DNA of 60,027 nt from Candidatus Manganitrophaceae bacterium (GCA_013151935.1 JAADHI010000121.1:1-60027), one strand, 5' to 3'. Positions 1 through 8,417 are shown, counted from the first letter of the stretch. Program-made: numbers and translations. Notes: generated by a model not told the origin, from the sequence alone.

Positions 1-615
1 TTAACAATATTATTGTCAATTTCCGGGTGTGGTGTTCCTCCTCCTTCTTGTGATGGGCCAGCAGGTTTTGAGAATAAATATGATGTACACTCGCTTCGTT
101 TAGCATTATCAAAAAACATAAATAGCAATGGTGATATCGATAAAAGAGTACTAGAGAGTGGAGATGTATTGAATTATAGTGATATTGTTTTTGATGTTTT
201 TGTTGATGATCGAACATTTACTTCTAAGAAGAGCGAATTCAAATTTGCTTTCGATTTCGTTACGAATGCGTACGCTTGTTCTCCACCCCCACCAACTACC
301 GATGAAATAATAGAAGACATTATTATTACAAGTGATTCCGATTTTGATAAACAGAATTTAGCGGGGATGAATTTGGTGAAATTGTTTGAAGTATATGATA
401 CTGGTTCTTATAATTATCCTGGTATAGATGAGGAGACTAATCCCTCGGTACCTCTTAATGAGTTTATTTCAAATAATTATCGCTCCGATGATTTTTTGGG
501 ATTAAGGTTAGTGTCAGGGCCCGACTTAGACAAGAAACATATTTTCACAATCAGATATCTACATGTCGGTGGTGAAGAGTTTGAAATGACCTCTCAAGAG
601 GTTTCATTCAATTGA
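1..615 (+). CDS. Lipoprotein of unknown function, 5' end outside the window
   Basis: The frame is open from base 1, so the true start lies upstream. The first residues read as the end of a signal peptide with a lipobox (I-S-G-C, Cys near residue 10), which predicts a lipid-anchored envelope protein. The rest is an acidic beta-rich sequence with a YDVHSLRL start, a proline run after Cys (ACSPPPP) and a DEII-EDI-ITSDSDFD stretch. This layout is like DUF5034-type lipoproteins common in Bacteroidota; that link is from memory of the family. The AT-rich coding differs from the housekeeping genes further on, which suggests transfer. No function can be given. Confidence 0.6.
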   Translation, partial: LTILLSISGCGVPPPSCDGPAGFENKYDVHSLRLALSKNINSNGDIDKRVLESGDVLNYSDIVFDVFVDDRTFTSKKSEFKFAFDFVTNAYACSPPPPTTDEIIEDIIITSDSDFDKQNLAGMNLVKLFEVYDTGSYNYPGIDEETNPSVPLNEFISNNYRSDDFLGLRLVSGPDLDKKHIFTIRYLHVGGEEFEMTSQEVSFN

Positions 616-666
616 ATATCTATTTTATACCGGTTAATAATCGAGTATTTTTAAACAAAAAATTAT

Positions 667-746
667 TACAAAGTAAAAGGGGAAAGTACAAAGTAAAAGG
701 GGAAAGTACAAAGTAAAAGGGGAAAGTACAAAGTAAAAGGGGAAAG
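667..746. repeat. Tandem array, four copies of a 20-bp unit
   Basis: Four perfect head-to-tail copies of tacaaagtaaaaggggaaag lie at 667-686, 687-706, 707-726 and 727-746. A partial fifth copy (taaaagggga) merges into the left arm of the REP-like element that follows. The shared gtaaaagggga core suggests the array grew from the edge of that element. It sits in a gene-free stretch between the lipoprotein and the metalloprotease gene. Confidence 0.95.
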
Positions 747-840
747 TAAAAGGGGACGCTACCCTTTTATTTCACCGCATTTTATTGGCCCTTCATTACA
801 CTAAAGGGTAGCGTCCCCTTTAGTGCGTCCCCTTTAGTGT
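747..840. repeat. REP-like inverted repeat element
   Basis: Arms at 748-767 and 803-822 are inverted copies (19 of 20 bases) of aaaaggggacgctaccctttt-type sequence, separated by 35 bases. Each arm is itself an imperfect palindrome (AAAAGGG-N7-CCCTTTT). A further partial copy of the right end (gcgtcccctttagtg) follows at 825-839. This matches the architecture of REP/BIME elements mobilised by REP-associated tyrosine transposases. No transposase is present here, so it would be non-autonomous. Confidence 0.7.
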
Positions 841-1140
841 TGCATGACCCGCAATATCGGGAAGATCCAAAGGTACGGAGAAATCGCGGCATAAGAGGTG
901 GAAATAAAGGCTAAGAAGCAATCAGAAAAGCAGCGCACTTTGACGGAGGATTCAAAACAAGATATTTTGAGACCTCAAAATGGGGTAAATTTTAAAAAAA
1001 TCGAGAAACAAAAAGAAACAAGGGCTGAATCCTGGGTTTTTCTACAGCCTCGTTGGGCAATAATTGTGCTAGAGGGTAGATAGGTGCTTAAAAAGGTTGT
1101 CTGGCCTAAACTTTTTTAGAAAACTAATAGGATGAAATAA
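841..1140. other. Intergenic stretch without a convincing gene
   Basis: No convincing gene is seen. A 61-codon GTG-initiated frame (898-1083) lacks a good ribosome site and any recognisable domain. Around 1020-1055 there is an agggctg...cagcct inverted repeat containing a ctgggtttttctacagcc string that resembles the ends of some insertion sequences, so this may be IS debris. I am not sure of that. Confidence 0.35.
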
Positions 1141-1674
1141 ATGGCCAAAATCAACACTCATGCGTCAGGACATGGGAGTAAAACAGAACACTACGCTGGC
1201 GGGACTATTATTCAATATAATATTTTCCCCAAGACCACCGCTAGTGATAAAAAACGTCTGGACAATGTTAATGATGCTTATAATATCCTTAGTAGGCTGG
1301 ATATCAAAATTGATCTGCAAGGGCCTTGCAATAGATACTTTAGGACTCTACCCAAAGGGAAAACATTCCGTCATTTCTGGCGAGATAATACAATTTTCAT
1401 CAATTATTCTCCGTCCATCGTCAGCGGTTTCTACGGTGCAACCCACAGTAACGATAGAGACATTTGTATTTCTGCATGGTGTCTGGATAACACTAATCGC
1501 TGGATGGTTGCCGCGACCATTATGCATGAGTTTGCCCATATAGGTGGCGCTCCAGGTGGTGCTTCTCATTCTGCTGAAAAAGCAGCAGATATGTGTGGTT
1601 TTAAACAGCAGTACAACCCAACCATACTTGGGTCTATAAAACAACTAGGAGCCTATCTTGAAAAACTGGCTTAA
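1141..1674 (+). CDS. Small HExxH zinc metalloprotease-like protein, possible toxin/effector
   Basis: This is a 177-residue protein without a signal peptide. Near residues 128-150 it carries a zincin signature: M-HEFAH-IGG, then SHSAE-KAADMCGF, giving HExxHxxG plus a downstream His and AE pair as candidate metal ligands. The N-terminal 100 residues are not recognised. The short stand-alone size, C-terminal catalytic motif and the gene for a secreted protein overlapping its 3' end by 17 bp resemble effector/immunity pairs delivered by type VI or contractile systems. That is inference from architecture; no delivery genes are in the window. An ordinary cytosolic peptidase is the alternative. Confidence 0.6.
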   Translation: MAKINTHASGHGSKTEHYAGGTIIQYNIFPKTTASDKKRLDNVNDAYNILSRLDIKIDLQGPCNRYFRTLPKGKTFRHFWRDNTIFINYSPSIVSGFYGATHSNDRDICISAWCLDNTNRWMVAATIMHEFAHIGGAPGGASHSAEKAADMCGFKQQYNPTILGSIKQLGAYLEKLA

Positions 1675-2176
1675 ATTATACTCCTCGCTCATTTTGTTTG
1701 TGTGTTTTGTTCTAGTTTCATCATCAACTACTTCAGCTCAACAAATAGGATTGCGTGAAACCCTCGCTAGCGCGATTGATATCATTGAACATCATAGTTA
1801 TGCAGAAATTGCTAATTTGGAAGTCGTAAGTGTAACAGAGTCGCAACAACATGCCCTTAAAAGTGTCGACCGAATCGCAGGTTATCCTGTTTTAGGGAGC
1901 ATCCTGAAGCTTAGCACGAAAAAATCTCAACAGATGGTAAATCTAATTCTGGATTCAAGTAATTATGCTAATATCCGGCAACGCTGTAAAAATGACTTCT
2001 TTCACGGAATTCGTTTTAGTAAAGAACACGAAAAAATTGAAGTGGCAATTGGTATTCCCTGTAATCAAGTGTTGATTGTCTTTCATGATGCAAAACAGAT
2101 TAGATGGTGGGGGGGGATTTGGGGCGATATAAGCATAAAAGAAGCTTTAAAGTTATTGGATCAGCAAGTTCCCTAA
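1658..2176 (+). CDS. Secreted protein of unknown function, possible immunity partner
   Basis: This gene starts at TTG 1658 inside the preceding gene, 7 bases after a TAGGAG ribosome site, so the two are translationally coupled. The 172-residue product has a clear Sec signal peptide (hydrophobic run to about residue 27, cleavage after TTSAQ). The mature part has two Cys (near 108 and 135), fitting a disulfide in the periplasm, and ends in a mixed alpha/beta segment. No family is recognised. A periplasmic inhibitor of the upstream metalloprotease is a reasonable guess because immunity proteins commonly follow their toxin and sit in the compartment being attacked. Confidence 0.6.
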   Translation: MKNWLKLYSSLILFVCFVLVSSSTTSAQQIGLRETLASAIDIIEHHSYAEIANLEVVSVTESQQHALKSVDRIAGYPVLGSILKLSTKKSQQMVNLILDSSNYANIRQRCKNDFFHGIRFSKEHEKIEVAIGIPCNQVLIVFHDAKQIRWWGGIWGDISIKEALKLLDQQVP

Positions 2177-2322
2177 CCAGTCAATATTCATCTGGGTGGT
2201 TTTTAGTGTGATGGGGCCACCTCTCTGGCAAACGACTATTCGATCATTGCTCTGTGGCGACGAATTTGAAGCTATTAAAAACTGAAGCTTGTCCCTCCGG
2301 CGCCGTGATACAGATCTACAGA

Positions 2323-2354
2323 AAATCATGATATTGAAGAGCATCTCATGATTT
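2323..2354. terminator. Weak stem-loop after the TonB receptor gene
   Basis: Nine-base arms (aaatcatga at 2323-2331, tcatgattt at 2346-2354) are separated by 14 bases just past the minus-strand receptor gene. There is no strong U-tract, so a terminator role is tentative. The surrounding 2177-2358 holds no gene. Confidence 0.3.
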
Positions 2355-2358
2355 ATCT

Positions 2359-4290
2359 TCACAGCGAGGCGATTGAAAAACGCAAGGCAAAACGGACCCT
2401 GATTCCAGGGGCCGGAAAGCCGATGGCTTCTTCGTAGCGCGTATCCAATAGATTGTCGACTGCAATTAAAGCTTTCCACTGAGGTGCCCACGACCAATTT
2501 GCACTGATATCCACCCGCGTATAATCGTCTAATCTTAGATCCCCTGTCGGGATTGAAGAATCGTGTATCTTCCCCACATAAAGAAACGCCAGGTGACTGG
2601 TGAGTTTTGGGTTTGCCTGCCAATAAAGATTGAAACCACCCCGCCAAAGGGGGCGATTGCGTAAAACTGCGTCACTGTTTTTAATCTCTGTTTTGCTATA
2701 ACTCAAGTGACTCTTTACAGAGAGGGCAGGGTTGACTTGAAGTGTCAAGGCCATCTCGCTTCCCTTTGTGGTCGTTTCTGACTGATTCACAAGACGTGGC
2801 GGCGGGCCTTCATCCAGGTCGATCAAATTAAAAAAACGGTTGTGAAAAAAACTTCCTGTCAAAACGGTTTGTTTTGACAGGAAGCCCTGCACAAAACCGA
2901 TTTCAAAACTTTTAGAACTTTCCGGCACAAGATTGGGATTGCCGACAATCGCATTGCCCAAGGCAAAAAAACTGGCCAGTTTGAATCCTTCACCCCAAGT
3001 GGTTTTTAGGGTCGTATCTGTCGTAGCAATGTGGTAAGACGCACCCAGCCGAGGACTCCATTCGGCATCAAAATGTTCGGGGTCATCAATGCGTAGACTG
3101 CCTTCGATACTGAGTCCTTGTGGCCCCACGACCTGTGTTTCCAAAAAGCCCGAATAGGTCCTCCTGTTGATTTTATAAGCACTGGGTATCGGGACGCCTG
3201 AAAAGAAAAGCAGGTCATCGCTTTTGCCTGATTCGTATTGCAACTCTGCGCCAAAACTGATCTTGAGTGCGGTGCTGGGGGTGTGCAGACTGTTGATTAA
3301 AAAACGACTGCGGCGAAATGTGGTATCGCTTCGATTCGGAGGAATACCAAAAGGGTCACGGACGCCGGGTGCAACACCGGGGGAGTCGAGTATTTCCTGG
3401 CGAGAAAAAAAATCTGCCTGGATTTGATAGTCCCACGTGCTGTTGAGTCTGTGCTCAAATGTTGTTCCGCTACGCCATTCTGATATTTCGCGCCGATCAA
3501 CTTGACGCAAGACAGCAAATCGAGATCCTCCGCTGTCGTCGGGAAAGCTTTCCCTGTTTTGTGTCCCATAAAAAGATGTGAATTTAAGTTGGCTGTCCTT
3601 TAAAGGAGATCCTGTGATTTTTCCCTGTAAGTTTGTCCCTTTGAAGCGACTACCGGAGAGAGGCGGACCGTCATTGGCATAGGTCCATTGCAGTGCATAC
3701 GCTGCTGCACGCAAGGGGCCGCGCAGAGAAAGACGGCCTAAGACCTCTCCTTGCGTGCCATTACCCAATTCGGCAGTGCCTTGCAGCCTTTTTGTTGCGC
3801 CGCGTGTGATGATGTTAATGACGCCAGCAATGCTATCTGAACCGTAGCGTGCAGAGAGTGGGCCGCGCACAATTTCAATACTTTCGATTTGATCTGGGTC
3901 CAGTAAGGAAAAATCGAAGGCCCCGCCCCGTCGTCCGCTGGGGTCATTGACTTTGATCCCATCGATCATAACGACAGTGAAGTTAGGATCTGCACCCCGC
4001 AGATACACTGAACTGACTCCCCCCCGCGCACCTGCCTGATCAATGTGCAATCCGGGAATATGCCGCAAGAGTTCAACGGTGGTTGCCGCTTGTCGGGCGA
4101 CAATATCTTCACGTGTCATCAAGGTTGTGCTTGAAGATATTTTGCTTAATGTTGAGGGGATGCGTGAGGTCGAAACAATGATGGGTTCTAAAATAACAAT
4201 TTCTGCATCTTCCGCCCAAAGGACTTCATTTGATCGAAGAGAGAGGCATTCAAAGAACAACAGAAGGCTTAAGACCCGAACCGTCTTCAT
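2359..4290 (-). CDS. TonB-dependent outer-membrane receptor, BtuB-like
   Basis: This 643-residue protein has a signal peptide, a TonB-box-like region (EPIIVSTSR, near residue 35), a plug domain (LLRHIPGLHID, VYLRGADPNF, VMIDGIKVND, IEIVRGPLSARYGSDSIAGVINIIT) and a 22-strand-type barrel ending in GIRVRFALRFS. The plug is closest in style to vitamin B12 receptor BtuB. No cobalamin riboswitch is visible upstream and no B12 ABC genes are nearby, so the substrate is uncertain. The ATG overlaps the stop of the TfoX-like gene (TAATG), placing it last in a three-gene minus-strand operon with the MFS transporter. Confidence 0.88.
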   Translation of the reverse strand: MKTVRVLSLLLFFECLSLRSNEVLWAEDAEIVILEPIIVSTSRIPSTLSKISSSTTLMTREDIVARQAATTVELLRHIPGLHIDQAGARGGVSSVYLRGADPNFTVVMIDGIKVNDPSGRRGGAFDFSLLDPDQIESIEIVRGPLSARYGSDSIAGVINIITRGATKRLQGTAELGNGTQGEVLGRLSLRGPLRAAAYALQWTYANDGPPLSGSRFKGTNLQGKITGSPLKDSQLKFTSFYGTQNRESFPDDSGGSRFAVLRQVDRREISEWRSGTTFEHRLNSTWDYQIQADFFSRQEILDSPGVAPGVRDPFGIPPNRSDTTFRRSRFLINSLHTPSTALKISFGAELQYESGKSDDLLFFSGVPIPSAYKINRRTYSGFLETQVVGPQGLSIEGSLRIDDPEHFDAEWSPRLGASYHIATTDTTLKTTWGEGFKLASFFALGNAIVGNPNLVPESSKSFEIGFVQGFLSKQTVLTGSFFHNRFFNLIDLDEGPPPRLVNQSETTTKGSEMALTLQVNPALSVKSHLSYSKTEIKNSDAVLRNRPLWRGGFNLYWQANPKLTSHLAFLYVGKIHDSSIPTGDLRLDDYTRVDISANWSWAPQWKALIAVDNLLDTRYEEAIGFPAPGIRVRFALRFSIASL

Positions 4291-4670
4291 TATTTTGCCG
4301 GGGGTTTCTTTTTTTTCTTTGCTGCGGCGCGTAAGGCCACGTCAAAAGCGTGTCGTCCCCAGTTTTGCATCTCGGATTGATCCTCAAGACATGCTTCAGG
4401 TGCCTGATAATAAGACATGGAGAATATTTTTCCCTTTTTGTCATAAGTAAACTGCTGTAAGCCTAAGTCTTGGAAGGATTTCTCAGTGTTCATGTCCACC
4501 TTGAAATAAAGCATTTCATCCGCCACCAGGGCAAACATCAGATCTTGTAAAAAGAGACCGTAGCCCCCAAACATTTTTCTGGCCCGAACAGGCCCAAGGC
4601 CTTGAAGCAATTCAAGTGCATGAGAGACAAAGGGGCTTTCAGGGGTTTTTTTAATGATCTTCTGATTCAT
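4290..4670 (-). CDS. TfoX N-terminal domain protein
   Basis: This 126-residue protein matches the TfoX/Sxy N-terminal domain: VSHALELLQGLGPVRARKMFGGYGLF near residues 15-41 and a later IFSMSYYQAPEAC segment, followed by a Lys-rich tail (AAKKKKKPPAK). TfoX proteins with both domains regulate competence. Single-domain forms like this are common and of unclear function. The stop codon overlaps the start of the TonB receptor, so the two are cotranslated. Confidence 0.85.
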   Translation of the reverse strand: MNQKIIKKTPESPFVSHALELLQGLGPVRARKMFGGYGLFLQDLMFALVADEMLYFKVDMNTEKSFQDLGLQQFTYDKKGKIFSMSYYQAPEACLEDQSEMQNWGRHAFDVALRAAAKKKKKPPAK

Positions 4671-4734
4671 ATTTCAATGCCCTCTTTATCAGATTGAGGT
4701 GGAGGGTTATCCCTAAATGATCGTGTTCATTGTT

Positions 4735-6078
4735 TTAACACTTAATGGTTTGACCTTTAACAGCGGCAAAGGCTTTTTTAACATCTACCTTTAGGAGAAG
4801 AAACAAGCCCGCAATAAAAAAGACGACCAATGAAAGCAAGGCAATCCGATAGTTTCCCGTAAATTGCAGGGCTAAACCAAAGATCAGAGGCCCGATCCAG
4901 CTGGTCCCCCGCTCGCTGATTTCGTAGAGGCTGAAATATTCTGCTTCCTGTCCTTTGGGAATCATCAAAGAAAAAAGGGCGCGGCTCAAGGCCTGACTGC
5001 CACCCAAGACAAGCCCAATCACCGCAGCCATGACAAAAAACTGGGTCTCGGTTTTAAGCCAAGCATAGGCGTAGATTAAAGTCGCGCTCCAAATCACCAA
5101 ACTCAGAAGAATGGCATTTTTTGTTGTGATCGCGTGGGCGATGCGCTCAAAAAGCAAGGCCCCAAAAAACGCCACAAATTGCACCATGAGAATCACAGTG
5201 GTGAGTGTTGCAATTGAAAGCCCTAGGGCTTCTTGCCCAAATTGAGATGAGAGCGCAATCACTGTTTGAATGCCATCATTGTAAAGTAAATACGCTGCGA
5301 GAAAGAGAAAGGTTTGCGGATACTTACGGCGATCAGACAAGGTTCGACGCAGTTGTTTAAAACCAGTCGTTAAATAATGTGCGCCTTTAGGCAGGGTTTT
5401 GATGGCTTGGCGGTTGGGCAAATATGAAAGCGAAATGAGCGTAAAAATCGCCCACCAAAGCCCCGCTGAACCCAGACAAATCTGAACGGCGTGTGCCGTA
5501 GAAATGCCAAATGTTTCCGCTTTAGAAAAAAGAACGAGATTCATGGCTAACAGCAGGCCGCCGCCCAGATAGCCTGCGGCCCAGCCACGTGAAGAGATTT
5601 TATTCCGCGTCTGTGGCTCAGAAATTTCGGGTAAAAATGCATTGTAAAAAACGATAGAAGCCCCAAAACTGAGGTTGGCGATGAGAAAAAGGAGTCCGCC
5701 AAGGAGATAGCGTTCTCCCTCTAAAAAATAAAGCCCCATGGTCGCAAAAGCTCCGATGTAAGCAAAGAGGCCCAACATGTGTTTTTTAGAGTGTGTGTAA
5801 TCCGCAATCGCGCCCAGTAGCGGCAAAATAAAAATTTGCAGTAAAACGGAACAGGACACAAGATAGGGGAAAAAAGCTCCGGCTTTTACTGCAAAACCCA
5901 AAGGATAGACAAAACCGCTGGCATCAGCCGCCGCTTTTGTCACAGATGTGAGATAAGGTCCTAAAAAGACGGTGACAACGGTCGTCGCAAAAGCAGAATT
6001 TGCCCAATCATAACAATACCAAGCCAGTGTTTCTCTGCGAAGGGATATATTGCGTGATGCGGCAGGGAGCGTTTTCAT
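4735..6078 (-). CDS. MFS transporter, UMF1/Atg22-like family
   Basis: A membrane protein of about 447 residues with some 12 hydrophobic helices. The N-terminus ETLAWYCYDWANSAFATTV is the hallmark of the UMF1 (Atg22-like, YxiO) group of the major facilitator superfamily, and GSQALSRALFSLMIPKGQEAEYFSLYEI is its conserved second-half motif. Substrates are unknown in most bacteria; the yeast homologue exports amino acids from the vacuole. I chose ATG 6078, with GGAA 7 bases upstream, over a TTG four codons earlier. It probably heads an operon with the TfoX-like and receptor genes 64 bp downstream. Confidence 0.85.
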   Translation of the reverse strand: MKTLPAASRNISLRRETLAWYCYDWANSAFATTVVTVFLGPYLTSVTKAAADASGFVYPLGFAVKAGAFFPYLVSCSVLLQIFILPLLGAIADYTHSKKHMLGLFAYIGAFATMGLYFLEGERYLLGGLLFLIANLSFGASIVFYNAFLPEISEPQTRNKISSRGWAAGYLGGGLLLAMNLVLFSKAETFGISTAHAVQICLGSAGLWWAIFTLISLSYLPNRQAIKTLPKGAHYLTTGFKQLRRTLSDRRKYPQTFLFLAAYLLYNDGIQTVIALSSQFGQEALGLSIATLTTVILMVQFVAFFGALLFERIAHAITTKNAILLSLVIWSATLIYAYAWLKTETQFFVMAAVIGLVLGGSQALSRALFSLMIPKGQEAEYFSLYEISERGTSWIGPLIFGLALQFTGNYRIALLSLVVFFIAGLFLLLKVDVKKAFAAVKGQTIKC

Positions 6079-6175
6079 GGAAATTTCCAAGTCAAAGAAT
6101 GGTTTTTATAGCAGACTTTGACTCAGAAATGGAATCTGTTTTCCGCTTGGATCGGACGTTTGCGAAAGTCCGGAG

Positions 6176-6236
6176 GCAACAAGGTCTTCACCCTAGGGGG
6201 GTAGGGGATCGGGAGAATCGGAGAAGACCTTGTTGC
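6176..6236. other. Long perfect stem-loop between genes
   Basis: Fourteen-base arms (gcaacaaggtcttc at 6176-6189 and its inverse at 6223-6236) flank a 33-base G-rich loop. It lies between the stop of the fibronectin gene (6263) and the start of the MFS gene (6078). There is no U-tract, so it is not a standard terminator. It could be an mRNA-end stabiliser or a processing site. Confidence 0.6.
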
Positions 6237-6262
6237 ACACCGGAACAACATCGTGGTGCGCT

Positions 6263-7339
6263 TTACACCATTCTTGCAGGCATTATTTTTAAAATGCCTT
6301 TTTTGAGTAAGACCAATAAGAGGAAACCCATCAGGGTCAACATGCCTGCAGCATCTCCTGGTGTTGGTGGTTGACCCCCACCATCTCCCGGACGAATGAG
6401 ACCGCAACCTCCGCCACCGCTGGATGCTCCGCCCGAGTCGCCAGGATCACTGCTGACTGAGGCCTGGGTCTTTGCTGAGGCAAAAACGGTGCTCTGGAAA
6501 TTCCCGCTCGTATCGTATGAAGCGGCGAGGTAATAATAAGTCACTCCTTCAGAAAGTCCCGTATGCTCGACTTCCATCGTGGCACCCGGACTGCCGCTAA
6601 TATCTCCAAAAGATTCACCATCGTTTATATCTGCAGGGAAACCATTGGTTTTGAAGCGGATACGGACACCGCTAAAATCGCTGTCTGATGGATTTGTCCA
6701 CCCCAAGACCACTTTTTGAGTGCTCCCGCTTGCGATAAAACTTTCCACATCTGCCGGAGCACTTGTGTCTGCACTCTCTGAGGCCACGGTTTGAAAGCTG
6801 TTATCGCTTGAGCTGGAAAGATTCCCCGCCGCATCCTTGCTTTTGACGCTAAAATGATAGGTGCTTCCTGCCGAGAGTCCTGTAACAATCTGCTGATGAC
6901 TCATGAGGAGGGTTTCATTTTTTGTGGTGCTGGAACCATAACCATCCGTCAAGCCAAAATCGACTTGCGATGTCGCAGGTTCATCGGTCGTCCAGGTTAA
7001 TGTCGCACTGCCTGTGGTGATGCTCTGTGCAAGAACACTCGAAATTACAGGGCCAGTTATATCCGCGCTAGCACCTGCGCTTGTAAAGCTGCCACCACCA
7101 GAGGTGCTGCTGTTATCTGCAGTATCTTTACTGATGACACGATAATGGTAGACCGTCGATGGACTCAAGCCTGACAAACTTCGACTGTGGCTACTCACCA
7201 AGCTGCTATTTAAAGCAGATAAACTGCCGTAGCTGGTTGTTGTGCCATATTCGACCTGCGAACTTGCGGCTTCATCGGTGCTCCAAGTGACTGTCGCGCC
7301 ATTGGGAGTGATATTCCCGACGTTAATACTCGAAATCAC
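6263..7339 (-). CDS. Fibronectin type III surface protein, C-terminal part (after frameshift)
   Basis: This is the 3' part of the gene that starts at 8304. It encodes FnIII-like repeats 4 to 6 (each beginning D-T/I-S/T-G/A-P and holding VTWSTDEAASSQVEYG-type strands), a Gly-rich linker and a C-terminal tail: GGGGCGLI, then a hydrophobic helix LTLMGFLLLVLL, then KKGILKIMPAR. Gly-rich/Cys, helix and basic end is the layout of C-terminal sorting tags of the CTERM type. The protein frame continues upstream of 7339 to about 7425, where the reading frame breaks. The likely role is an extracellular or cell-surface binding scaffold. Confidence 0.75.
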   Translation of the reverse strand: MISSINVGNITPNGATVTWSTDEAASSQVEYGTTTSYGSLSALNSSLVSSHSRSLSGLSPSTVYHYRVISKDTADNSSTSGGGSFTSAGASADITGPVISSVLAQSITTGSATLTWTTDEPATSQVDFGLTDGYGSSTTKNETLLMSHQQIVTGLSAGSTYHFSVKSKDAAGNLSSSSDNSFQTVASESADTSAPADVESFIASGSTQKVVLGWTNPSDSDFSGVRIRFKTNGFPADINDGESFGDISGSPGATMEVEHTGLSEGVTYYYLAASYDTSGNFQSTVFASAKTQASVSSDPGDSGGASSGGGGCGLIRPGDGGGQPPTPGDAAGMLTLMGFLLLVLLKKGILKIMPARMV

Positions 7340-8304
7340 AGGACCGCTGGTATCGCCTGGTAATGCCGTTGTTGTGAAGGTGTTGTTTCCAGACGTCGCA
7401 AGATTGCTGGCTGCGTCTTTGCTAGCACCCTAAAGTGATAGCTTGTGCCCGGAGACAAGCCTGAGATGTTTTGACTGTGTGCGGTCACTAAACTGGGATT
7501 CAAAGCAGTGAGAGTGCCATACGAAGTGTCTGTGCCGTACTCAATACGGCTATCTGCTGCCTCGTTTGTCGTCCAGGTAATGTTTGCAGCACTCGTACTC
7601 AAATTTCCACTCGCAATGTTTGAAATGGAAGGCGCCGTGGTATCTGGCGCCGCGGTCGTTGTGAACGTCTGATCCCCTGAAGTGGTTATATTTCCTGCCG
7701 CATCACGGCTTAAAACACGATAATGATACAAAGTCAGGTCATTAAGCCCTGTGAGCGCCATGCTGTGGGCGGTCACCATGGATGTATTGAGGGAGGTCGA
7801 GGCACCATAGGCCGTACTCGTGCCATATTCGACTTGGCTGTCAGAGGCCTCGTTGCTCGTCCATGAAATTGTTGCGCCATCATCCGAAATACTTGTGGCA
7901 GAGATATTCGAAACGACAGGGGCTGTTGTGTCTGCACTTGCCAATGTTTTGCTGACTTCAGTTGAAAAGCCACTTTCATTACCTGAAGTATCGAATGCCG
8001 TGACCGCAAAATAATAGGTCCCGGTGTTTAGACCCGGAACGGTATAGGTCGTCACATTTCCGACAGTCGTGGGTGTTCCATAGCTTCCTGAAGATGTGCC
8101 GAAATAAACCTTGTAACCGGAAAGGTCCGATTCGGAATTTGCATTCCAGGATAAAATGGCGCTCTCTGCAAATACATGGGGATTCAAAACAAATAAAAGA
8201 ACAAAAAATGTACTTTGTACAAGAAAAACACTTTTCCATAAAAAAGAAAGATTAAGACTAGAATGAGACCGTAATTTTAATCGTGCCAATAAAATTGCTT
8301 TCAT
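7336..8304 (-). CDS. Fibronectin type III surface protein, N-terminal part (frameshifted)
   Basis: Start ATG 8304 has an excellent GGAGGAG site. A signal peptide (to ...NPHVFAES) is followed by FnIII repeat 1 (about 85 residues) and the near-identical repeats 2 and 3 (SQVEYGTSTAYG and SRIEYGTDTSYG variants). At 7420-7426 one A appears to be missing: adding it restores VLAKDAASNLATSGNN and joins this part to the downstream frame, giving about 680 residues. Whether the change is biological or a sequencing error cannot be told from here. A c-di-GMP-I riboswitch lies in the leader, so expression should follow the second messenger, as expected for an adhesion or biofilm protein. Confidence 0.78.
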   Translation of the reverse strand: MKAILLARLKLRSHSSLNLSFLWKSVFLVQSTFFVLLFVLNPHVFAESAILSWNANSESDLSGYKVYFGTSSGSYGTPTTVGNVTTYTVPGLNTGTYYFAVTAFDTSGNESGFSTEVSKTLASADTTAPVVSNISATSISDDGATISWTSNEASDSQVEYGTSTAYGASTSLNTSMVTAHSMALTGLNDLTLYHYRVLSRDAAGNITTSGDQTFTTTAAPDTTAPSISNIASGNLSTSAANITWTTNEAADSRIEYGTDTSYGTLTALNPSLVTAHSQNISGLSPGTSYHFRVLAKTQPAILRRLETTPSQQRHYQAIPAVL

Positions 8305-8417
8305 ATAATTCTCCTCCATGCTCAAGAGACCGCTTAAGGAGTCCTTTGGCGGTTCGGCGGACATGGAAGAAGTAGATGGACAGAACACGAGAAAAATTTC
8401 TCTAAACCACACAGAGG

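Noticed and set aside
667-746. CRISPR array
   Set aside because: The 20-bp units are directly adjacent with no spacers, and no cas genes are present.
898-1083. 61-codon GTG frame
   Set aside because: It has a poor ribosome site, no recognisable domain, and lies in repeat and possible IS debris.
2359-6078. Cobalamin riboswitch for the BtuB-like receptor
   Set aside because: Neither the 64-bp gap before the TfoX gene nor the MFS leader has the B12-box; the substrate was left open.
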